NCBI GenBank assembly: GCA_017538465.1
Contig: JAFYIW010000255.1
Location: forward strand, 1-6,432
DNA: 6,432 bases
From: Victivallales bacterium
Lineage (GTDB): Bacteria > Verrucomicrobiota > Lentisphaeria > Oligosphaerales > Oligosphaeraceae
Reading direction: 5' to 3'
The notes beneath the pieces are model-generated. The model saw only the letters and a program-made list of their open reading frames with translations, was not told where the DNA came from and did no database searches. A program made the position numbers and the translations under genes. Positions 1-5,227 of this stretch are shown here, piece after piece (the first letter of the stretch is position 1; every line of letters begins with the position of its first letter).

Positions 1-4
1 CCCT

Positions 5-67
5 CCCATTCTCACCTCTCGCCTCTAACCTCCCAACTTTACCCTTTGCCCTTTAAACTTTAAACTT
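5..67. repeat. Degenerate heptanucleotide tandem array at the 3' end of tsaB
   Basis: Nine consecutive 7-bp units are in perfect register. On the plus strand the units fit T-N-N-M-C-T-Y; the two nearest the gene are identical (TAAACTT), and those toward the window edge drift to TAACCTC, TCGCCTC and TCACCTC. The sixth base of the unit is T in all nine and the fifth is C in eight. The array reaches the left edge and may continue past it. Read on the minus strand it supplies the last four sense codons of tsaB (K-F-K-V) and its TAA stop. The period resembles the short tandemly repeated heptanucleotide class described in cyanobacteria, but that is only an analogy. Confidence 0.8.
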
Positions 68-748
68 TCTCAATTCGGCGGGTTTCACGAAGACCGCTTG
101 ACGGACATAGAGTGGCATGGTGGATTGCTCCATTCCAGCCATATCCGTCGGCCAGGGATAGAGTGCTTCTGGTGCGCGAGCGAGTTCCGATGCGTCGATT
201 TCCGGCAAGGCCTTCAGGCATTCTGCGATCTCCGGCGGGAGTTCCGGGAGCGAGTCTGCCTGGGCGGTCGCATAGCAATCACAGCGGTTGGCCTCGGCAA
301 GGAGTTCTTGTGGATTCAGTGGCGTGGGGTCATCCGCGAGGCGGAATCCATCGGCGTGGCGGGAGAATTTGGCCAAGAGGACTTGCCCGCAGCGACCGTC
401 GTGCAGCACGCCGACCATCTGCGCCACTGGCGTGGCGGCCTGCACTGCCAGAGCGTATGCCGAGGGCACCCCGCGCATCACCGCGCCTGTCACCGCGACA
501 ATGCCCTTGACCATCGCGATGCCGCAACGCAGTCCCGCAAACGAGCCGGGTCCCGTCCCCAGCGTCCAATGCGTAATCTCTTGCAGTGAAATGCCTTTCG
601 TGGCAAGTTGTGACATCAGCCAGGGCGTCAGCAGGCGGTCGCTTTCGCGCCCCATGCCGGGCATGGTGGCCTGAAGAACAACCTGGCTGCCATCCAGCAC
701 TGCCAGCGAAAAGCCAATCGACGTATCTAGACTCGCGTGAAAAGCCAT
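53..748 (-). CDS. tsaB: tRNA threonylcarbamoyladenosine biosynthesis protein TsaB
   Basis: This is a 231-residue cytoplasmic protein of the ASKHA fold and of usual TsaB length. TsaB is the non-catalytic partner that dimerises with TsaD and, with TsaE, supports transfer of the threonylcarbamoyl group to A37 of ANN-decoding tRNAs. Visible family marks are the N-terminal LDTS (residues 7-10), the hallmark GPGSFAGLR (66-74) followed by a hydrophobic helix, GVPSAYAL (93-100), and the C-terminal PLYVR (212-216). The usual His in the HSRRLLP-like segment is replaced (RESDRLLTP, 34-42). The ATG follows the upstream U32 gene stop by six bases. An AGG in the last codon of that gene, about nine bases before the ATG, could serve as ribosome binding site, suggesting translational coupling. 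The tail KFKV and the stop come from the 7-bp array, so the native C-terminus was probably a few residues different. Family assignment is secure. Confidence 0.93.
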   Translation of the reverse strand: MAFHASLDTSIGFSLAVLDGSQVVLQATMPGMGRESDRLLTPWLMSQLATKGISLQEITHWTLGTGPGSFAGLRCGIAMVKGIVAVTGAVMRGVPSAYALAVQAATPVAQMVGVLHDGRCGQVLLAKFSRHADGFRLADDPTPLNPQELLAEANRCDCYATAQADSLPELPPEIAECLKALPEIDASELARAPEALYPWPTDMAGMEQSTMPLYVRQAVFVKPAELRKFKV

Positions 749-754
749 AAGTAT

Positions 755-2005
755 TTACCTAGATTTTAATGCAAAAACCTTGTCGTTCTGGCGGACTTTG
801 GTCGCCAAGGGGATGCAGACATCCGCGCCGGGTCCGGCGAATTCGGCGGGCTTCTCCAGCACCTGCATGGACGGCACCTCGAACTCCACCGCGCCCGTGG
901 TGGGGCCAGTGATGAGCACGCGCTGTCCCACGCGCAGGTTTCCAGACTGCAGAAGCACCTCCGCGACCTGCGGGCGTGGATAGTAGTGCGTGACCACGCC
1001 CAGAAATTCCTTGCGGATGACGGACTGGTTGTCGCGGGTTCCCGCCCAGACGTCCGCCTGCTCGCCCAGATAGTATCCGCCCTCCCAGAAGCGCCGGTTG
1101 AAGACGCCCAGGAGTTGCTTCCGCCAATCCGCAACCAGTTCCGATGAGGGCGTTTCACCTCTCTGCCAGGCCTCCAGCGCCTCGCGGTACACGCGCGTCG
1201 TGGTGGCGACGTAGTCCGCCGAACGGCCGCGTCCTTCGATTTTGAGAACCGTAACCCCCGCCTCCAGCAGTTTCGGCAATTGGGCGATGGTGCACAAGTC
1301 CTTTGGGGACATGATGTACTGATTCTGAATCTGGAACTCGTGGCCGGTCTCCGCGTCCTTCACCAGATAGGCCCGACGGCATGGCTGGTAGCAACTGCCG
1401 CGGTTGCTGGAGGTCTGCGGGTACTCGCAGAGGCTCATCCCGCAGCGTCCCGAGAGTCCGATGCACAGCGCGCCATGGACAAATGCCTCCACGCGGATGA
1501 GTTCCCCAGAGGGCCCGCGCAGGTCGTGCTCCGTGATACTCCGCGTCAATTCCGCCAGCCGTTCGCAGGTCAGTTCGCGGGCAGCCACCACGACATCCAC
1601 GTAGGGCGCGTAGAAGGCGACCGTCTGCCAGTTCGAGACATTCGCCTGCACCGAGAGATGCACGGGCAGACCGAGGTCATGCGCCAGCCGAATCACTGCG
1701 GGGTCCGCCGCAATTATGGCGTCAATTCCCGCCGTTTTCGCCGACGCCAGAAGTGCTTCGACCCGTTGAAGTTCCGTATCATAGACGATGACATTCACCG
1801 TCAGCCACGCCTCGGCGCCCACCGCATGGCATTTCGCCGCCAGTTCCGGGAGTTCCTCCTGCTGGAAATTCACCGTCGCGTGCGAACGCATATTGAGGTC
1901 GCCCACGCCAAAATACACCGCGTCCGCGCCATTGGCCAACGCGGCGGCGAGCGCCTCATGGCCGCCGGCTGGCGACAGCAGGTAGATTTTGCGGGGATTG
2001 GTCAT
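755..2005 (-). CDS. trhP: Peptidase U32-family protein, TrhP-like tRNA U34 hydroxylation enzyme
   Basis: 416 residues, close to bacterial TrhP/YegQ length. Although called peptidase U32, this branch is known to act in prephenate-dependent 5-hydroxylation of U34 in tRNA; related members (RlhA, UbiU/UbiV) hydroxylate rRNA or quinone precursors and carry Fe-S clusters. The N-terminal TIM-barrel-like part starts with LLSPAGG (9-15) and GADAVYFG (26-33). The U32 signature lies at 173-191 (E-x-F-x-H-G-A-L-C-x6-C-G-M-S), followed by NRGSC.QPCR (201-210), SPKDLC (233-238) and KIEGR (255-259). Cys181, Cys188, Cys205 and Cys238 are the likely cluster ligands by analogy with UbiU (C-x6-C-x16-C, then a distal C). 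A C-terminal beta-barrel-like segment (about 334-415) is typical of the TrhP group. No Shine-Dalgarno is visible before the ATG; the start is chosen because IYLLSPAGG normally lies near the N-terminus. It is transcribed with tsaB. The family is certain, the exact substrate inferred. Confidence 0.85.
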   Translation of the reverse strand: MTNPRKIYLLSPAGGHEALAAALANGADAVYFGVGDLNMRSHATVNFQQEELPELAAKCHAVGAEAWLTVNVIVYDTELQRVEALLASAKTAGIDAIIAADPAVIRLAHDLGLPVHLSVQANVSNWQTVAFYAPYVDVVVAARELTCERLAELTRSITEHDLRGPSGELIRVEAFVHGALCIGLSGRCGMSLCEYPQTSSNRGSCYQPCRRAYLVKDAETGHEFQIQNQYIMSPKDLCTIAQLPKLLEAGVTVLKIEGRGRSADYVATTTRVYREALEAWQRGETPSSELVADWRKQLLGVFNRRFWEGGYYLGEQADVWAGTRDNQSVIRKEFLGVVTHYYPRPQVAEVLLQSGNLRVGQRVLITGPTTGAVEFEVPSMQVLEKPAEFAGPGADVCIPLATKVRQNDKVFALKSR

Positions 2006-2108
2006 GATGCAAAATATAAGGGGATTTTCGCACTTTAGTTCCCCAGTTTCGCCGTAACTTTGGATTTATCCCGTATATTATGAAGTTCACCTTGCGGTTC
2101 CGCTGAAT
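2006..2108. promoter_or_regulatory. AT-richer divergent promoter region (putative)
   Basis: This is the left part of the 173-bp gap between the divergently transcribed U32 gene and the DUF6259-like gene. It is clearly richer in A+T than the flanking genes, as expected for promoters. A plus-strand -10-like TATATT (2074-2079) and a minus-strand -10-like TATATT (complement of 2013-2018) are present, but neither has a convincing -35 at 16-18 bp. The minus-strand box lies only 8-13 bp before the U32 ATG, which has no Shine-Dalgarno, so a leaderless transcript is possible. The role is assigned by position; the elements are weak. Confidence 0.3.
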
Positions 2109-2166
2109 CAGGGCGCGCAGGAGCGCGGCCCTCCCACCGCAGGGCGCGCAGGAGCGCGGCCCTCCC
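2109..2166. repeat. Twin 27-bp GC-rich hairpin repeats upstream of the DUF6259-like gene
   Basis: Two identical 27-bp copies (2109-2135 and 2140-2166) sit 31 bp apart, separated by four bases. Each is an imperfect palindrome. In copy 1, bases 2110-2118 pair with 2123-2132, giving nine base pairs with one bulged G around an AGGA tetraloop (2119-2122). Copy 2 folds the same way (2141-2149 with 2154-2163, loop 2150-2153). The second copy ends 12 bases before the ATG of the next gene, so the hairpins would lie in its leader if transcription starts at the AT-rich region. They look like a REP-like dispersed intergenic element, since a 27-bp perfect duplication in non-coding DNA suggests copying. 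A role as leader hairpins is an alternative. There is no U-tract, so they are not classic terminators. Confidence 0.8.
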
Positions 2167-2178
2167 CCGTTAAAAACC

Positions 2179-4191
2179 ATGTTCGCCACCGAAAAACTCC
2201 TCCAGTTTCCCTTTGACGCATCAGCGATGCTCGCACCGATGCGCGACCTCTTCTCGCTGGGCCTCCGCCGTCAGGACCACGAACTCCTCCGGCTGGACGA
2301 AGGCGAGTTCGCCACCCGCGACCTGAATGGCCAGGAGTGGCGCTTTGCGGACGCCGAGCGCGTCCCCGGCCTTGTCATCACCCTGCGCCCTCGCCTGGAG
2401 AACGGAGTGGTCTTCCTGGGCTTTGCGGTCGCTGGCATGCCCGCCGACTGCGCGTTGGAGTGGATGGAGCCGTTGCGCCTGCGCGTCGCCAACCCGCACG
2501 GCGACCTGCTCCTCACGCACCACGAGGGCGAGGTCGTCCACAACCCGATGCATCAATACTACCGTACCCAGGAGCCCGGCTGGCACAACTACCAGTTCTT
2601 CCCAGGCTACGACCAGATGCAGTTCATCGGATACTTCGCGGACGGCAAGGGCCTCTGCCTCATCGCACGGGACACCCAATGCGGAGTGAAATTCTTCAAT
2701 GTGCGCAAGGACGACGCGCACCTCGAACTCTACTGCCGCGTCTATTGCGGAGGCGACTTCGGAAAAGACTATGACGCGGGCTACGAATTCTCCCTGGAGT
2801 CCTGCGCCCCCAACTGGATGAGCGCCTGTGCGCATTACCGCGACTGGCTCCAGTCCAGCGGCTTCGCGGTGCCCAAGGGAAACTATCCGGAGATTGTCAA
2901 GGAGTCGCCCGTGGTGGCCATCTACCCTGTGCGCGGTCAGGGCAAGGACAATGGCGATATGGACTACAACGAGTACTTCCCCTACGCCAACGCCCTCCCC
3001 GTCCTGGAGAAACTTGGCGACAAGCTGGATTCCAAGATGATGGCGCTTCTGATGCATTGGGAGGGCACCGCACCCTGGGCGCCCCCATACGTGTGGCCGC
3101 CGCAGGGCGGCGAGGAGCCCCTCGCGCAATTCCGCGACGCCCTCCACGAGCGTGGCGACTACCTCGGCGTCTATTGCTCCGGCACCGGCTGGACCCAGCA
3201 GAGCTGCATCGACTGGGACTACCAGCCCGCCAAAAAGTGCGCCGAAGAGCATCTGGAGCCGCACATGGCAATGGGGCCGGACGGCAAGGATCTGGAGTCC
3301 CTGATTTGCTGCAACCTTTACGCGCAACGCCTCGGATACGACCTCTGCATGGGCGACGACTGGGCACGGCAGACCATCATCGACGAGGTCGGCAAACTCG
3401 CCGATTTCGGGCTGGACTACGCGCAGTTCTACGACCAGAACATCGGCGGCGCGGCGTATCTGTGCTGGAGCCGCGCCCACCGCCACGCGCCCGTCCCCGG
3501 TCCCGACCAGGTCGCCAACCAGAAGAGCCTCCTGAAGGAACTCCACGAGCGCTATCCGAGACTCGTGCTCGGAGCCGAATCCAGCGCGGCCGAGCCCTAT
3601 CTGGAATACCTGCCCTTCAGTGACATGCGCTATTCCTGCTGGACCATGCAGGACGCCCATCCCGTGCCTGCATACTCCTTCGTCTTCCACGAATACGTGA
3701 ACAACTTCATGGGCAACCAGGGCGGAATGCAATACTACCTCGACCTGGACAAGCAGCCCGAGAATCTCCTCTGGCGCACCGCCTACGCCTTCGCCTCCGG
3801 AAACCTCCTCTCCGTCATCCTCGGCGAACACGGCACGCTCCTCTGGGGATGGATCTGCCCCTGGGGAAAGACCTCCACGCCCGACCAGGAGTCCGAACTC
3901 ACCCTCATCCGGAACCTCAACGCCTTCCGCAAGAGCCATCCGCAGTACCTCATCTACGGGCGGATGCTCGAACCGCTCAACCAGGTCACCGGTCCCAAGT
4001 GGACGCTACCCGTCATGAGCCGCTTCCCGCGCGAACTCGATGCCTTCATCGCCACCTGGTGGCAGGCTCCCGATGGCTCCAAGGCACTCATCCTCACCAA
4101 TTTCCGCCCGGTCGAACAGACCGTCGAGGTGGACGGCAAGCCCGTCGTCCTCCCGCCGCTGAACGCAGTGAAATTAGCAATTAGCAATTAG
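2179..4191 (+). CDS. DUF6259-like, probable glycoside-hydrolase-like TIM-barrel protein
   Basis: A 670-residue protein with the layout of large carbohydrate-active enzymes: a beta-sandwich-like N-terminal part (about 1-235), a probable TIM barrel (about 245-560) and a short beta-rich C-terminal part (about 590-665). Barrel-region landmarks include MALLMHWEGTAPW (288-300), YLGVYCSGTGW (328-338), CMGDDWARQ (390-398), FYDQNIGG (417-424), LGAESSAAEP (464-473) and GNLLSVILGE (541-550). Conserved-looking acidic residues (Glu295, Asp419, Glu467, Glu472) are catalytic candidates, but I cannot assign acid and nucleophile. The resemblance is to the DUF6259 family common in Lentisphaerota and Planctomycetota; its substrate is unknown. 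There is no signal peptide or membrane segment, so it probably acts in the cytoplasm on imported sugars or glycosides. No Shine-Dalgarno precedes the ATG; twin hairpins do. The last codons (KLAISN) and TAG stop lie in a 7-bp array. The ORF is certain, the function tentative. Confidence 0.65.
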   Translation: MFATEKLLQFPFDASAMLAPMRDLFSLGLRRQDHELLRLDEGEFATRDLNGQEWRFADAERVPGLVITLRPRLENGVVFLGFAVAGMPADCALEWMEPLRLRVANPHGDLLLTHHEGEVVHNPMHQYYRTQEPGWHNYQFFPGYDQMQFIGYFADGKGLCLIARDTQCGVKFFNVRKDDAHLELYCRVYCGGDFGKDYDAGYEFSLESCAPNWMSACAHYRDWLQSSGFAVPKGNYPEIVKESPVVAIYPVRGQGKDNGDMDYNEYFPYANALPVLEKLGDKLDSKMMALLMHWEGTAPWAPPYVWPPQGGEEPLAQFRDALHERGDYLGVYCSGTGWTQQSCIDWDYQPAKKCAEEHLEPHMAMGPDGKDLESLICCNLYAQRLGYDLCMGDDWARQTIIDEVGKLADFGLDYAQFYDQNIGGAAYLCWSRAHRHAPVPGPDQVANQKSLLKELHERYPRLVLGAESSAAEPYLEYLPFSDMRYSCWTMQDAHPVPAYSFVFHEYVNNFMGNQGGMQYYLDLDKQPENLLWRTAYAFASGNLLSVILGEHGTLLWGWICPWGKTSTPDQESELTLIRNLNAFRKSHPQYLIYGRMLEPLNQVTGPKWTLPVMSRFPRELDAFIATWWQAPDGSKALILTNFRPVEQTVEVDGKPVVLPPLNAVKLAISN

Positions 4192-4199
4192 CAATTTAC
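4172..4199 (+). repeat. AATTAGC heptanucleotide array at the 3' end of the DUF6259-like gene
   Basis: Three perfect tandem copies of AATTAGC (4172-4178, 4179-4185, 4186-4192) are followed by a degenerate fourth (AATTTAC, 4193-4199). The AT-rich array stands out against the GC-rich flanks. It begins inside the reading frame, encodes most of the terminal L-A-I-S-N residues, and supplies the TAG stop at 4189-4191 within the third copy. It also fills most of the 32-bp spacer before the cysteine-synthase-like gene. Each unit holds one TAG, so three units close all three reading frames. Confidence 0.85.
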
Positions 4200-4223
4200 A
4201 TTGTTATTCATTACGCTGGAACC

Positions 4224-5162
4224 ATGAAAACTGGCATTTTGAACTCCATTCTTGAAGCCGTCGGCGGCACTCCGCTGGTGCGTCTGCATAGCATCCCGAC
4301 GGCCGACTGCGCGCAGATTCTCGTGAAGGTCGAGGGCCTCAATGTGGGCGGGAGCATCAAGACCCGCACCGCGCTCAATATGCTCCAGAAGGCCCGCGAG
4401 GATGGTCTCCTGCGGGATGGTTCGGTGGTCATCGAGCCCACCAGCGGAAACCAGGGCATCGGCCTGGCTTTGGTCTGCAGCCAGCTTCACTACCGTTGCA
4501 TCATCGTGATGCCAGACTCGGTCAGCGAAGAGCGCACGAAACTCATGCGCCTCTACGGCGCGGAAATCCGCCTGGTCCACGACGACGGCAACATCGGCGA
4601 ATGCATGGAGCGCTGCCTGAAACTCGCCTACGAGCTACGGGACACCATCCCTGGCGGCTATGTGCCTCAGCAATTCGAGAATCCCAACAACCCCGCCGTC
4701 CACTTCGAGAAGACTGGGCGGGAAATCCTCGAACAACTTGGCGACTGCCAGGTGGACGCCTTCTGCGCGGGCTTCGGCACTGGCGGTACGCTCTCCGGCA
4801 TCGGGCGCGTCCTGCGCACGCGCTTCCCGAAACTCCAGGTCATCGCCGCCGAACCCGAAAACGCCGCAGTATTGGCGGGCGGGGCCATCGGCTCGCATCT
4901 CCAGCAGGGCATCGGCGATGGCTTTGTGCCCGCCAACCTCGACCAGACACTGCTCAATGGCACGCGCATCATCACGGATGACGAAGCGCTCGCCATGGCA
5001 CGCGCGCTTGCTCTCAAAGAGGGCCTGCCCGCCGGCATCTCCAGCGGCACCAATGTCGCCTGCGCAATGCGACTGGCCCGCGAACTGGGACCTGGGCACA
5101 CCGTCCTCACCGTCCTGCCCGACTCCTACGACCGATATTATTCCACCCCGCTGTTCCAGTAG
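4224..5162 (+). CDS. cysK: Cysteine-synthase-like PLP-dependent enzyme (CysK family, divergent subgroup)
   Basis: A 312-residue fold-type II PLP enzyme of normal CysK length. The family reaction is beta-replacement of O-acetylserine with sulfide to give cysteine and acetate in the cytoplasm. The start is supported by the standard opening ILNSILEAVGGTPLVRL (5-21). Lys46 in GGSIKTR (42-48) is the PLP Schiff-base lysine; most CysK proteins have SVKDR here. EPTSGNQGIGLA (71-82) is the substrate/PLP Asn loop with Gln where Thr is usual. GTGGTLSG (185-192) binds the PLP phosphate. GISSGTN (271-277) and the ending DSYDRYYSTPLF (300-311) match the family. PQQFENPNNPAVH (148-160) is the usual QFxNPxNPxxH region. 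The SIKTR/SGNQG combination marks a subgroup I recall from anaerobes such as clostridia, so the exact sulfur or acyl-serine substrate is less sure. It starts 32 bases after the DUF6259-like gene; no clear Shine-Dalgarno is seen. Confidence 0.88.
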   Translation: MKTGILNSILEAVGGTPLVRLHSIPTADCAQILVKVEGLNVGGSIKTRTALNMLQKAREDGLLRDGSVVIEPTSGNQGIGLALVCSQLHYRCIIVMPDSVSEERTKLMRLYGAEIRLVHDDGNIGECMERCLKLAYELRDTIPGGYVPQQFENPNNPAVHFEKTGREILEQLGDCQVDAFCAGFGTGGTLSGIGRVLRTRFPKLQVIAAEPENAAVLAGGAIGSHLQQGIGDGFVPANLDQTLLNGTRIITDDEALAMARALALKEGLPAGISSGTNVACAMRLARELGPGHTVLTVLPDSYDRYYSTPLFQ

Positions 5163-5227
5163 AACCCACAGGACTGCAAAACCTTAGGCGTTGAGCAACA
5201 GGCTTTCAGGACTTAATATTAGATATT
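5163..5227. other. Convergent intergenic gap
   Basis: These 65 bases separate the stop codons of the cysteine-synthase-like gene and the convergent repeat-protein gene. CAGGACT occurs twice as a direct repeat (5169-5175 and 5207-5213), and a short AATAT/ATATT inverted repeat lies near 5215-5227. I see no strong GC stem followed by a T-run on either strand, so a terminator cannot be called although one would be expected here. Confidence 0.5.

Noticed and set aside
755..2005. Collagenase or protease role for the U32 protein
   Set aside because: The TrhP-like length, C-terminal beta domain, Fe-S-type cysteine spacing and tsaB neighbour favour tRNA hydroxylation.
1280..2038. 252-residue plus-strand open frame opposite the U32 gene
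   Set aside because: It overlaps a gene with the full U32 signature on the other strand, is Arg- and His-rich, and has no recognisable motif.
2109..2166. CRISPR-like repeat pair
   Set aside because: Only two copies separated by four bases, with no spacers of the right length and no cas genes in the window.
2221..3939. Long 572-residue open frame on the minus strand opposite the DUF6259-like gene
   Set aside because: It is an antisense shadow caused by GC-rich third codon positions. Its product is rich in Val, Glu, Ala and Gly without domain motifs, and the plus-strand gene has clear protein-like sequence and layout.
4188..4580. 130-residue minus-strand open frame over the start of the cysteine-synthase-like gene
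   Set aside because: It is antisense to the conserved N-terminal half of a secure CysK-family gene and has no motif of its own.
5179..5206. Possible terminator hairpin between the convergent genes
   Set aside because: The AAAACCT/AGGCTTT pairing has a mismatch and a long loop, the inner GTTG/CAAC stem leaves only two loop bases, and there is no long T-run.
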